Below are positions 47,804-59,569 of a stretch of DNA of 64,000 nt, one piece after another. Location of the stretch: the NCBI RefSeq assembly GCF_000247695.1, contig NW_004624783.1:2945312-3009311 (forward strand), in the 5' to 3' direction. The notes below the pieces were generated by a model. The model saw only the letters and a list, made by a program, of their open reading frames with translations, searched no databases and was not told the DNA's origin. The position numbers were made by a program, and so were the translations under genes. Source of the DNA: Heterocephalus glaber. Its lineage: Eukaryota > Chordata > Mammalia > Rodentia > Bathyergidae. Positions within the stretch are counted from its first letter, which is position 1; the number at the start of each line of letters is the position of its first letter.

Positions 47804-47818
47804 AAGACTACTGCAAGG
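47804..47818 (+). repeat. Right half of a split target-site duplication
   Basis: It is identical over 15 bases to 44,162-44,176 and abuts the A tail of the 47,715 SINE. Confidence 0.95.
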
Positions 47819-48870
47819 GGACAGAAATAGGGCTGAACTCCATATACAGCAAAGACATTTGGAGACTTACAGTCACCAAGCAAAATGTGGGAAGAATTCA
47901 TGAAAAATTACTAAGCGGAGACACATGAAGGGTCAGGAGTTTCTTGCCAAAGGAACTTAACAAGATTCTCACTAAAAGCAGGTACAGGATTTATACATTA
48001 AAGGTGAAGAAATAAAAACCTGATCAGATGTTAAAAGTGATCAGCTATCAAGGGTGAGGTTAGAATGACATAAAGTTTCTTGCTAACCCTAGACTCAACA
48101 AGGGTGGACATGGAGATCGAAGGTTAAGGGCTAGATCAGACAGGGCTGAAAGAAAAGTAACTAAAGTTTGGTCAAGAACAGACTCTGCTAAAACTAAGAG
48201 TAAATAAGCACTGAATGCCAGCCAAGGAGCCTCCCTAATAAAGAGCACAAGGATCACTGCACACACTTTGGAACCCTCACATTGGTGACAATGGTCTATG
48301 TTCAAGCTAAAGACAAAGGTGGTATAATAATTCTACCTTACATTCATACAGGATTTTACATCTATCAAACCAGTTATTCATTTTTATGAACCGTTATTAT
48401 CAACATAAATGAACACTAGTGTAAATGAATACTTTGTGTATGAGCAGATAAAAAAATAATTTAAATGAAAGGGAACTACGAGAACAGTTTTTGAATTTAT
48501 CTACAGAATATATATCAATGTATTTCTTTCCTAATTTTCACTCTACAAGAACTTTACCCTAGTTAGCAAAGAAATTAGAAGAGGCAAAGAAGAAACAAAA
48601 GTAATTTCAAAAAAATACTGGCCTTCCTTCTATAGCTAAATTAAAAATACAACCCTAGGAAATATTAAGTGGAAAACCATACATCTAAAACAACAGTGAT
48701 GCAACAGGTAACATCATGGACATACACTAAGTTATAACAGTTTCCAGTGCTCAAAAGTCACTAACCATTTGAATATATGTTATAAATATTCTTAAAAATT
48801 ATTTTTTTAAAGTGTGCTCTTGAAAACCTGACTGGGATTCCATGAGAAATTTTACAGTAACCTATGGAGT
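47819..48870. other. Unassigned sequence
   Basis: No gene or clear repeat was recognised. The 81-codon minus-strand frame at 48,060 has no domain. Confidence 0.3.
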
Positions 48871-48875
48871 CAAAA

Positions 48876-49241
48876 CAACATGGTATAAGAAAATAGCACA
48901 GGGCTTAGAATCAGAGTCTACCAGACTCTATCTGTGACTTTATGCAAATCACTCCTAACTCAATTTCTTCAAAGACACATGAAAGGCCTCTACAAGCAGT
49001 AAATCTATAGAAGACCAAAGCAAACTCACACTTTAAAATTTTTTTTAAATTATGGATATAGTTTATCTTTAAGAACACATATATCTTACTTGAAATCCCA
49101 GCACCTAACATACTATCTAGCTCACAGTAGGCATTCAAATATTTTCTAAGTGAGGTAGATACATGGGTGAATACGGTTAGCTCTAGGCATTTAAATATTT
49201 GCTAAGTGAGGTAGATAAATGGGTGAATACTGTTAGCTCTA
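48876..49241 (+). mobile_element. MIR SINE with an internal insertion and a duplicated end
   Basis: The MIR core ('caacatggtataagaaaata', 'gactttatgcaaatcactcc', 'taactcaatttcttcaaag') spans about 48,876-48,990. The MIR 3' end ('ctagctcacagtaggcattc') occurs at 49,117-49,140. The final part is duplicated in tandem (49,130-49,241). Confidence 0.6.
49130..49241. repeat. Two-copy tandem duplication, 56-bp unit
   Basis: Units 49,130-49,185 and 49,186-49,241 match at 52 of 56 positions, with no indel. Each begins ggcatt and ends gttagctcta. The duplication starts inside the 3' end of the MIR. Confidence 0.95.
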
Positions 49242-49244
49242 GAT

Positions 49245-50263
49245 GATAATCAAGATGCCACCTGAGAATGGTGTACTTGCTCCAAAAGGCAAATAATCAT
49301 ATTCAATAGTAATGAATTTTTAGAAAATTTTATCATAATCTGAAAAGAAAAACTAATAAAAGGGACAAATGTTGCATTTTTTACAATTTTCCCTCTATCT
49401 CTACTCAAATATTTATTATTGGTCTTATGATTACTATTCCGATCCTTTCCCTCTTCCTTCACATTTAATATGGCTCATTGCCTATATATACTAACACAAA
49501 ATTACAAGTTTCATTTTATTGACATTTGCTGTATGTACATCATTAAAATGCAACTATTAACTCAATGCTGTATGTTATTAATATAGTTTTCATAGCCTCA
49601 AAAACACTGCAAATTGTACTTTAAACAAAATAAAGTACATAAGTTTCATGGTCTTTTTACACATTCAGTCCTTTATTCAGTTAATATTTCTAAAGTGCTA
49701 GGCAGTAAGAATACGGCCATACACAAGACTCAAATACAGCCCCTAAAATGTTCCCCGTCAAGCCAAGAACAGACAATAACAATATAAGATGAAAACCACC
49801 AAGGCAGAAAAGTGCACAGGACTTTAGGGAAGTTTGCAATGGAGGTACCAAATCCTGCCTTATGTATGCAGGACCTGCCTTCCAGAAAGCCTCACAGCAA
49901 AGCTGAGAAGTAAAGGATAAATAAGAGTTTCCCAGGGAAAAAGGGGTAATAAAGGTATCCTGGATAGAGGATACATAATGGGTAAAAACTTGTAAGCAAA
50001 AAGAACAGGACCCCACCAAAGAGTTTGGAGCTAACCTTCAAAATTTGGATGTTAAGGGAAGATTTACCATTTAAAAAGATAATGCCAGCCTGCAATGTAA
50101 AATGTAAATTAGCACAAGGTCAAAAGGAACAGGATGATATAGTGACCTGGAGAGAGAAAACAGTGCCCTGAATTAAGCTTTGGCTATGGAGAAAAAGAAA
50201 TAAGATTTACTTAGAATTGAGAAGGGGCAGAATTACTGAATATTTGTGGTTAACATAACGTGA
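49245..50263. other. Unassigned sequence with an ancient LINE-like trace
   Basis: The stretch 49,675-50,045 ('gttaatatttctaaagtgct', 'gaagtttgcaatggaggtac', 'agtttggagctaacc') resembles the ancient LINE-like repeat seen at 31,480 and 36,165. Frames on the minus strand here are reverse readings of it. Confidence 0.3.
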
Positions 50264-50634
50264 TTTTAAGTGAAATAAATAGGACACACGTGTAAATATT
50301 GAATTGTTTCTCTGGTGTGAGAGACTGAAAGTGTAAATGAGGACGAAAATGTACAATAGATATTGTGAAACAGGAAGAAAAGATTCAAAGGGGAAAAAGA
50401 ACTAGGGAGGGTGAGAAGGGAGAAAGGAAAGATGGAAAGGAAAAATGAGAAAAGAAGGAAAAAATGGAAACAAAGCTTTTGCAAATAGGAAAGGGTGGAG
50501 GGGTGCAAGAAAGGGAAGGGGAACAGGAAAAAACAAGAACCAAGATGTATCATATACAGGTACAAATTCCCAATGTTGACTGCGATCATAATATATACCT
50601 AAAATGTACCAATAAACAATGAGTAAAAAAAAAG
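50264..50634 (+). mobile_element. Lineage-specific L1 3' end
   Basis: It opens with 'gattttaagtgaaataaata', the L1 ORF2 end motif, then 'attgtttctctggtgtgaga', the polypurine tract, 'gcttttgcaaataggaaagg', 'aagatgtatcatatacagg' and 'aatgtaccaataaaca' plus an A-rich tail. It is the most complete of the four copies on the left side. Confidence 0.75.
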
Positions 50635-51117
50635 GTGATTTTGACCTGGAACATACGGAAGGACAGGTAATTATCAGAAGTTGCTAAGCTAAAGAATGCA
50701 GATGGTTTGGCACTCAGCACTGAGTTAAACAGTAGGACTCAACAAATAATACTGGCATCATTCCAGTGGCCAATCACTATAAGCTTAATCCATTTCTACT
50801 ACTATTGACAACCTACAGAGAAGTCCAAAACTTGAGTTCTGAATTAAATGTGACGCCGAGTTCAGCTAACAGTCTTTCCATAAATGTAGCAGCATTGCAC
50901 TAATTAGGGGAAACATACTGCAGAAGCAGGGATCTTGACCATATCCCTTCATGGGCCACAAACAGTCGCCAAAGATCTCAAGATGAAAAATACTAAAGGA
51001 TGTCAATGAGGTGTACATGTGTATTTCCTATATTTTCTAAATAAATATATTAAAAATAAAAAACGTATCTCCCCTTGTTCCAAACAAATTAACTAAAGGC
51101 TTGCTCCACAGAGTGTG

Positions 51118-51250
51118 TACAAGCAGCACTGGCATCATCTAAGAGCTTATGAAAACTGCAAATTCTCTACTCCGACCAAAGACATACTGAATAAAAGTCT
51201 ACAACTGAAGATCCCCAGGTGATTCATATGCTTTGTGAAGCTCAGGAAGC
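51118..51250 (+). mobile_element. MER5A-like hAT-Charlie element
   Basis: The blocks 'gcagcactggcatcatctaa', 'gacatactgaataaaagtct', 'gatccccaggtgattcatat' and 'gctttgtgaagctcagg' follow MER5A from its 'cctgggagcttgttagaaatg' part to its 'gatgcacatt' part. Confidence 0.6.
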
Positions 51251-52548
51251 TGAGAATACTGAAATAGGGAATTTGTCTACAACTCATTCCCTATGGATAA
51301 AATGAAAATGTCAGTAGTGTTGACCTCATACTTTACTGAAGGAGTAACTCAACAACAACCTTCAAATTAAGCAACTTACAAAGCAACACACACAGACACT
51401 TATAGCAACTACTACTGATCAAAAAGTAATGGAGAATTTCCTGTATCCAGTCAGCCAGAATACTTAGGCAAACTAATAGAGCTGTGTATGGTTTGTTCTT
51501 AAGTAGTTTCCAGAGGAAAAATTCATTTCCACTACACATTTATTTAGTAGAGCAATAGATGACTTACATAATTTCAACTTATCCCATTTTCTCATTTCCC
51601 CAAGGGTTCTGCAAGACTCATTACATACTAGTCTGAAACAACTATTAGCTAATTTTCTGCCCACCACCTTTTGTCAGGTGAAAATGTGTTACCACACTTC
51701 TTACAGAAGGCACAGTTAATATGTTTTGGATAGTGAGTTGCCTTAAAAGCGGTAATATTCCAGTTCCAAAATAAATGGCAAATCTATAAAAAATAGTGCA
51801 CTCAGGAGAAGATTAAAGGTTGAAGAAGCTAAATTCAAAATTTAGACAAAAACAACGTCATACTAAAATCACTGCATATACTAATATCTTTAGTTATATT
51901 TTTAATCCTAAATGAGAAATACATATTTAGACTGATAATTTATCCTGTAATTACTAAAGAACATAAAACACACTGTAGATATTAAGAAAGACTGAAGTTT
52001 AGGGCAACTAAAATCACTGAGAAGTGAAATACTTGCCTGAAAAAAAAGAAAGAAGAAAAAAGATACTTACCTAAATTTGGATGAGTATTAAAACAAAAGT
52101 CACAATAGTCTCAAGTTCTCCAGATTGCCAAATGAAGAGATCATGCGGACTCCAGCATTTAGAAACAATACTGTGTAACTGAGATTATTAGGCATATTCC
52201 AGAATGGTATGAAAAATCATGGCAAATCTTCTAATTGGTTAAAAGAAAACTTGAGAGACATTCAATAATTTGTACTGTTTCCTATACAACTTAGTTAAAA
52301 GTTCAAAAACCTAACTTCAACTAGAAATCTCAGGCTACAGACAACTTCTCATGCTACCACTTTGAGGTCTCCTCCTTTTTAAATTTCCACTATTCTATGT
52401 TAATCATCTGTATGTTTTTTTCTCCTACTTCTGCTTCTTAGTTCTCTATCTTCTCTGACACAATTCATTAGAAGAGTACCCATTTATCAATCTATGTACA
52501 TCACCTATTTCAATATCTTCTCATTATCTAGCCTGTTAACTCACATTC

Positions 52549-52549
<1 letters not shown>
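51251..52549. other. Unassigned sequence
   Basis: No gene was recognised. A strong donor-like site on the minus strand (TTTAG|GTAAGTAT at about 52,069-52,076) follows a segment whose only open frame ends in a stop, so it is not called an exon. Confidence 0.3.

Positions 52550-52550
<1 letters not shown>

Positions 52551-52583
<33 letters not shown>
52551..52583. repeat. (AC)16 microsatellite
   Basis: A perfect 33-base dinucleotide run. It is likely polymorphic. Confidence 0.95.
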
Positions 52584-52587
<4 letters not shown>

Positions 52588-52734
52588 AGACTTTCACAAG
52601 GCTGATGAAAAAGGGAAGCAGGGCCTGAGATGAACCTTAATATCAGTTATAGCCAAGAAAGGCTGAAAGAATAGAAAGACCACGTGTGATTTCTCAAAGA
52701 GATCTGGCTTTTGTTTCTAAAACAAAGGAGTAAG

Positions 52735-52812
52735 AAGAAAAGAGAGGGAGGGAGGAAAGCAGGCAGAGGCAGAGACATGGAAAGGGAGAGGGAGAGGGAG
52801 AGGAAAAGGGAC
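52735..52812. repeat. Polypurine low-complexity tract
   Basis: GA/GGGA-rich sequence, including three to four tandem ggagag units at about 52,783-52,803. Confidence 0.85.
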
Positions 52813-52814
52813 TG

Positions 52815-53830
52815 AGACTATATACTAGATTCAATAATCTGACATAAGAATGCTATTGAAAAAAAGAAAAAATTCCTGGGGAAAAAATGTAAAGAACATT
52901 GTAACAACCACAATCTTCAATCATTAGGATGACTCCCAAACAACTGGTCATATATAGACACTAAAAAGTAACTTACTAAATGGTTTCCCCCAAATTAACT
53001 AAAGCCAAGGGGAATGGAACTGCTCATCAAACCTAGTATAGAGATGTCCATACAGTAGGTGATTGGGAAGTACTGTATTTGCCAAGTACACATTATATTA
53101 CTATAAACCCAATACATTGGATTATATAAGGAATAACCATAAAAATCTAAAGTCTATCATCTAGGGCCAGTTTTACAAATGTTAGGATCAACCCTAATCA
53201 AAAATGTCATCACCTCACATTTCATCAACCGTAAGTCTTCGAATTTGCTTTTCCTTTCCATGATCCGTTTTTCCCCAGGTTGTTCACGTATCTTCAGCGC
53301 CACTGACCCTGCCCCACTGCACCAAATGTCTTGAATGTAAACTCAAAATCACAGAAAACCAGTAAGCATTGTGCCCACACAGATACTATATGATGCCACT
53401 TCACTATGAATCCTAACTGGCACTCAAAATTCATTAAAATGTGCCACCTATTTACCCATCAAATGGCAACTATGCCATTACATGAACCCACTACTCCAAA
53501 TAAATTGGGACACTCCCTGTCACCAGAACATGGCAGATATGCGTAAGACATTTCTATCTGCTTTGAAAACATGCCCCTATATTTTTTTTCCTTCTCTGAA
53601 TTCAAGCCCACTCTGTAGTCCCAGCCCTCTCTCCCCAGGAAATGGCCCAGCTCTAATTCTACCCTTAGCTGAAGTATTTTAAAAGGACCCAACTTGCTTC
53701 TGAGAAGTGCAATAGTATTTTTTGTCTATACCACTCACAAGGTACATCTTAGGACAAATCTTTCAGTGAATATTCAGAGCTGCCTAAAGCTAATGGGATA
53801 ACATTTCTGGAATTTATCTGTTTGTTTGGG
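52815..53830. other. Unassigned sequence
   Basis: Nothing is recognised. Frames at 53,459-53,692 overlap on opposite strands and have no domain. Confidence 0.3.
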
Positions 53831-53912
53831 GTGTTTTTTGGTACCGGGGATCGAACTTGGGTCCTTGCGCTTGTGCAGCAGGCGGCGAAACCAGAGCTAA
53901 ATCCCCGGCCCC
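53831..53912 (-). mobile_element. tRNA-derived SINE, minus strand
   Basis: 'ttggtaccggggatcgaact', 'ttgtgcagcaggcggcgaaa' and 'agagctaaatccccggcccc' give the reverse complement of the family, with a 3-base deletion in the A-box region. The flanks catttctggaatttat (near 53,800) and catttctgaaatttat (after 53,912) form a 16-base target-site duplication with one mismatch. On the left side about 15 extra bases (ctgtttgtttggggtg) separate it from the poly-T. Confidence 0.9.
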
Positions 53913-54151
53913 ATTTCTGAAATTTATAGAAATGAGTTTCATAATTGAAGCAATATCTAAGCATGAAAACGTATTATGCTCATCATTACAATTATATCAA
54001 TCTTTTATCTTTAAATGTACGAGAATCTTGCATGCACATCTATGTTCAATGAGTAAGCTTCAGAGATGCTGGAAGTATGCTGTTTCCTGATATGTGTTTA
54101 GTTCAAGAAAATAGGTGAAAAACATACATCTAAAATATATACCATACAAAA

Positions 54152-54237
54152 GGCCAGGGATCTAGCCCAGTGGCAATGTGCCTGTCTTGCAAGTGCAAGG
54201 TCCTGAGTTTGATCCCTGATACCACACACACAAAAAA
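54152..54237 (+). mobile_element. tRNA-derived SINE
   Basis: It runs from ggccagggatctagcccag to 'gatccctgataccacacaca' and an A tail. The flanks taaaatatatacc and taaaatatatact form the target-site duplication. It is more diverged than the other copies. Confidence 0.85.
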
Positions 54238-54446
54238 GTAAAATATATACTGCATAAATTTTAGTATGAATCAAAATTAGCAAGCAAACAGAAAAAGTAA
54301 TGGACAGTAGAGAGAATAGAAAAAGCTAAGATATGCAATCTATCCAAGTGAAAGGAAACCAGTGATTTTCTAATATTGGCCTGAATCATCTCAGTACTTC
54401 TAACACCCAGTTACATATTCCAGAGCATTTAAGAATGCTTGCTACA

Positions 54447-54535
54447 GGGCTAGGGATGTAGCTCAAAGATAAGAGTGTTATCTAGCAAAAGTGAGGCCCT
54501 AGGTTCAATCCCTAGTACCATAAAGGAAAAAAAAA
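54447..54535 (+). mobile_element. ID-type SINE
   Basis: It begins gggctagggatgtagctca and ends 'ggttcaatccctagtaccat' plus an A tail. The middle 'tctagcaaaagtgaggccct' places it in the ID group rather than in the ggccggggatt family. Confidence 0.75.
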
Positions 54536-55239
54536 TGTTTATTCATGTGGTTTTAAAGGTATTAATTGCTTTTACCCTTTAAACAAGGTGTACTTTGGCT
54601 GAAATTAAAAACAATAACTATAAACTGACAATGGCAAATTTATAGAAATGCCAGGAGGACCAGCTAATTTACATGAAAAAAGCATTTTGGAAATGTAAAT
54701 GCTATATAACTTCTAAATGATGATGATAATGATGGTTATCTATATTTTAACCTTTATAAATGTAATTAAAAAATAACAATCACTTATACACCACTTTACA
54801 TTCTGTAATCAGTTTAGAGAGAGCAATTAAGCCATAAGGCATCTCCCAAATATATGTAAATATTTCCATTTAGAGAAAATGGGAGTCAAGTCACCAAGTA
54901 AGGGTTATATTGAAAAGAACTAAAGGTAATTCAATTCTCCACAGTCCTTAGAAATTCAGTGAGAATGTGGGATTTACTGAAATAAACAAAAGAGAACAAC
55001 AGAAACTCAGCTTTCTGTTCTGATTGTAGCTCCCCTGTAAATGTAGTTTACAGAAAGAACAGATTGCTAAGGACAGTCTGGAAAGGGAATGTTATTAAAG
55101 TGAACATAAGGCCCTACTATGTGTTCTAGTCCACACTAAATGTTTAACCTTAACTGAATAAGGCAAATGCAAATAGTGAGCACAAAATAAAGAAAAGTCA
55201 CTAAATTTCTGGACTGAGTGCCTAGGAACGAAGTCACAG

Positions 55240-55302
55240 AACAGTGTTACAGGGCTTACCTAGCATAGACCTGCATTCATTCCCTACCACTGCCAAGGAG
55301 AA
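55240..55302 (+). mobile_element. ID-type SINE remnant
   Basis: 'agggcttacctagcatagac' and 'cattcattccctaccactgc' resemble the ID middle and B-box regions. It is short and very diverged. Confidence 0.35.
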
Positions 55303-55619
55303 AAGATGATGGATTGAAAGAAATTGTTTGAAGAAGCAAAAGGAAGTAAATAAACTATGAAAATGCTGATACAGTCCTATTTCATAATATGATTGTGTGT
55401 GTATCCTTGTTTCTCCTTATACTGTAATTACTGAAAATGTCATCCAAGCTTAAGTATGACCATATACTAACATCATTATTCAAAGGAAAAGATAGCTTGA
55501 ACCATGTGAAATAAACCTTAACCTGAATCTGTAGCTCATCATGGCCCCTTATGACATCAGGTATTTTAAAGACCCCAAGGCTCTAGATGATGTAGGACTT
55601 CTGATCTGAAAGGACTGTA

Positions 55620-55930
55620 GTTATGGTTTAGATTAATTCATGAATGTCTCCCAAGAGCCTCATGCACTCAAAGGCAGGTCTGTTGGAAGGTGAATGCATC
55701 ATCATAAGAAACTACAGCTGACCTGCTGTTTAGGACATGGGACCTGGTTAGAGGTGGGGCACGGGGAACATGACCTGTAAGGACATATCCCCCTCCCTAG
55801 CCCCTCCCTTCTCTCTCTGCTTCCTGGCCACTACCATATAAGCAGCCTGTTGATAACCAAAATAAACCTCTGCTCCTTTAAAATGTGTGTCAGCTATTTT
55901 GTCCCAGCAATGAAGAAAGTGAATAAGACA
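55620..55930 (+). mobile_element. ERVL-MaLR solo LTR
   Basis: It starts 'tatggtttagattaattcat', with 'ggttagaggtggggcacggg', a CT-rich 'cctagcccctcccttctctc' region, 'ataaacctctgctccttta' carrying the AATAAA signal, and the end 'ctattttgtcccagcaatg' plus 'gaataagaca'. This is the typical MaLR order. Confidence 0.75.
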
Positions 55931-56057
55931 CTTACCTAGCTGTTTCTTCATTCTTTCCCCAAATTACAAGCAGATTCAGCCTAATACATGAATAAGACAC
56001 AATAATAAAGCAAAGCAAAAAGAACCATAAAGATTTACACAAATAATGAAAACCATA

Positions 56058-56255
56058 GAGACAATATACCATAGTGATTAAGTGTCTAACTGAAATCAGG
56101 CAAAGCTGAGCTTGAACCTCAGCCTGACCACTTAATAGCTAGGCAGGGTTGTTTAACCTCTTTAAGTTTCATTTTTGTCACCTATAAAGTAAGACTAATA
56201 ATGGCATTATTAATGCACAGATTAAACGATATAATGTAAGTAAAGCATTAAACAG
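56058..56255 (+). mobile_element. MIR SINE, nearly full length
   Basis: In order: 'accatagtgattaagtgtct', 'gagcttgaacctcagcctga', 'ccacttaatagctaggcagg', 'tttaacctctttaagtttca', 'cctataaagtaagactaata' and 'taaacgatataatgtaagta'. This is the MIR body with its tRNA-like head and conserved core. Confidence 0.8.
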
Positions 56256-57067
56256 TAGTATATGCTAAAATCTCATTACATCTTAGCTATAATTTTAAAC
56301 TTTCTTATTACTCATGGAGACAATAACTTTAGAAGAGGATGGAATACCTACACTAGGGGAATGGCAAGTACAAATGCTCAGAGGAAAGAGAAAAAAGGCA
56401 ATACTGAAATATAAATAAAATAATACATAGAGGACAGGTTTGAAAATAATAGAATAGGCTAATGAATAAGGAAGAACCAAAATACGCTTTAGGAAATATT
56501 GAGCACCTGCTGTGAAATAAAACAGCATTGGTTTACGGATAAAAAGCAAAAAAAGTATCCTGTATGCCCAAGGGCCAGTAATTCAACTATGGAAATTGCA
56601 ACCTTATATGAAAGGTAAAAAAACAATGACAAAAACAAAACAAGAGGCTTAAATAAAAGGTCTAGATCAGCTCTGAGACAGGTTCAGACTGGATCAAAGG
56701 CAATTTGGAATCAAGGCTTGAGATGTTGTTGTGAGCAAAAATGCAATTCAAAGAAATATTTAAGGTTTGCAAGTGGTCTACTAAATAAAACACAAATAAA
56801 GTGAACTTCAGAATCTTGCCTGGTCTCTAATTTCTTTATGTATCAAAATAGAATAGTAGCAAAGTTGTGACCTTACAACACCAATGTGAATAGAAATAAA
56901 CTATAGCTCTTTTACAAAAGACGATGACCTTGAAAAAGTCACTCCACTAAGCTTTTTCAGTTTGACATGGAAAGCCTTAATGTAAAACAGGTGCCACAAT
57001 TCACAGGGAAATTACAGTCATCTGAGAAACTGAGACTCCCAGGAAGAAGACATTAAACTGACTAGCT
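56256..57067. other. Unassigned sequence
   Basis: Nothing is recognised. Confidence 0.3.
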
Positions 57068-57145
57068 CAGTGATGATGAACCTACGGCATGCATGCCACA
57101 GTGGGCTATTTGTATCTTTGAAAACGTTTAGGTTTGCCATCACTG
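57068..57145 (+). mobile_element. Short hAT-type MITE, copy 2
   Basis: A 78-base element starting cagtgatgatgaacct and ending aggtttgccatcactg. The reverse of the end, cagtgatggcaaacct, matches the start at 13 of 16 positions. The flanking 8-mers gactagct and aactacat agree at five of eight, a decayed target-site duplication. The interior ('tttgaaaac' and 'gggctatttg') aligns with the copy at 11,211. Confidence 0.7.
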
Positions 57146-57640
57146 AACTACATGAATAAGAGAGCAAAAACAGAGCTGGGGCTAGAACTGAGTTTCAGCT
57201 TTACACTCCAGTTTGCTCTTGCCCTCAACCTACCACTTAGTCTTCTTGGTGTCTTCCTAATACCATTCTTAATCGTAAAATGTCGCCGGAATGGTCAGGA
57301 AAAATTATTCTTTTTAAAAATCTTCCTATTCAATAGTAATAAAGAGAATTAACTTTGAAATCAAACAAAGATTCAAAGCCTGATTTTGCTGCTTACCAAT
57401 CACCCGGGCTTGGACACAATGTCATCACCTGACCATAGGCATAACAGCAAGCTCCCAGAAGCATCAGATGGGTTAAATAAAACAATGTATTTAAACCATG
57501 GCCCAGGTCACATCCATCAGCATAAGTTAACATGTTGAAGTTTCTTGAAATAACATTAGTGTTTCCTTATTATAACCTAAAATCTAAAGTCATTGTCACA
57601 AAGCCCTATCTTTCAAGAGTTTCTCAATCAAAAGATCTGG
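57146..57640. other. Unassigned sequence
   Basis: A 72-codon plus-strand frame at 57,134-57,352 starts inside the MITE and has no domain. Nothing else is seen. Confidence 0.3.
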
Positions 57641-57644
57641 AACA

Positions 57645-57715
57645 AATCACTAGAACTTGCATTTCTAACTAGTTCCCAAGTGATGTGGATTCAGAACCAC
57701 TAGTCAGACTAAGAT
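57645..57715 (+). mobile_element. MER5A fragment
   Basis: 'gaacttgcatttctaactag' and 'ttcccaagtgatgtggattc' plus 'agaaccacta' closely follow the MER5A right half. Confidence 0.65.
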
Positions 57716-59565
57716 CACTCTTGATGTCACTTTTAAATCTGAGAAATTTTCAGGTAAGACAAAGGAATAAACCCCTCTCATAGAGTTAGAAAAGGATAAC
57801 CTAAAAAAAGATCATATTGTCATGTCATTTGTCAGATGCCCACAGAATGTAGAGAATAAACAGATGGCCCTTTCCTTTCTAAATACTGTGATATGTTTGT
57901 TTCCTTAAGTAGTAACTCACTGCCTCCAGAATTACATAGGGCCTAGAGGTGAATCATCTCAGTGTATTCATAATCACAGTTCTGGGGTTCTAGTCACTTG
58001 CTCTTTTGATATTGTGAACTGTTCATGCCCTATATCATCCCAGTTGGCCATGGATGAAGGAAGATACAGATTAAAATCAAAAGTATAATACATAGAAAAT
58101 ATGAGGATTTTCGCAAGCTCTTTGGCTGTCTCAGGTTTTTATTTCAAAGCAAAGAGTAGTCCTCTTGTGTGTCTCTATCTCTCTAACCTCTGATTAATGA
58201 TGCCAGAAGATAAATAACACCTTTCACACATAGTGGGATGGTATTTACATGTGAGTGAGGGAAAACTGTAAGACCTTAATATTAAAAACACAAAATTTTC
58301 ATAATGTAAGGTCTTTAAATGTCCCTATTTTGTTTCAGGAAGTATGCAGATCTTTAATCATCTTCAAATGTGATAAAAAAAAAAAGGCAGAAATATTGCT
58401 ATGTAACCAGTACAGTAACATAAGGACTTGGTGACTAGGGTGAAATTATTCCTTTTACCAAAGACTAGCTGAACATCTTTAAATTGAGGCTATCAAAAGT
58501 AATTTACTACCACAAGCCAATTCAATAGTAACAATTTTAATTTCATATTCTTGCAATTACTTTTTTCATTTTTTTCACCTTTTAACATTGCTGGTCTTTA
58601 AAAAGGACACTGCCAGACACTCTGGGTAGAGTCTTTCTTTTATGCTAGATTATTTGTAACATTCAATTGAAGCTTGAAATTAAAATTTCTTTCTCCCACC
58701 AACTTAGTCCCTTCCCATTTGGCAAACATCTTTTTTGATTCTTGTATCTCTAATGGAGCTGAAAATTAATATGACTTTTTTGTTTAATTCTTTGACTATT
58801 CAAATAATCATCAATGTTAGCATGGTTCTGTGTAGTAGGCCAGGAGTGTAATAAAAGCTTACATTTCTATAGCACATTACCTCCCAGAGGACTACAGAAC
58901 ACTTCACAAACTATGCTCAAAGGAAACACCTCCATGCCACCAGTGGAGCTGCCCCTCCAGTGAGATGCATGCTCTGAGTAACTAGCATTTTCTCAAAGAA
59001 TAACATAACAGAAGTCCCAGTGACTCTAAAGAAAGACTTAACACTTAAGAATGTAATTATACATTGAAGATATCACTGAAAAATGTGGATTTAATATACA
59101 GGAAGTTCATTTCACTTATGGCAAGATACGGAGGGAAGAAATTTTAATAAGGGTAAGAAAATCAAAATCAAAAATGTAAATGTTTTTTTCCCAAAGAATG
59201 AAGGATAGTCTTGGTTAGTTTTATTTTAACTAAATAATATCACCATTCTTCCAAATATATTACTCATGCCCATGATGAAAATGATGCCTGTCAATGAGTG
59301 AGCATCAGTGAAACCGCAGCAATACTACAACAGCTTCAACTATTAGTGGTTTATTTTGACAACATTGCTTTATTCTTCTTATCCAGAAAACTTAACTAAT
59401 CTGCCTGACCAATCACATAGAGAGAATTTAACAACAGGCCAGTCTAAGAAAAAGTAAGCCATACTGATCCCAGGAACATGGCAAACTTCACAGTTTTATG
59501 ATTCCTCTGCTACATAATTTTTAAATCTACAAAGTTTATCACATTTACAAACCATTTAAAATTCA
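57716..59565. other. Unassigned unique stretch
   Basis: No gene or clear transposon was recognised. The segment at 58,855-58,920 ('tttctatagcacattacctc') may be an old SINE-like remnant but could not be assigned. Confidence 0.3.
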
Positions 59566-59569
59566 ATTT

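Noticed and set aside
52060..52170. Minus-strand exon ending at the strong donor near 52,069
   Set aside because: The only long open frame stops immediately before the donor and the other frames are closed; no partner exons in phase.
55930..55985. Minus-strand exon with donor CAGCTAG|GTAAGTG
   Set aside because: It is only about 46 bases, abuts a MaLR LTR and has a poor acceptor.
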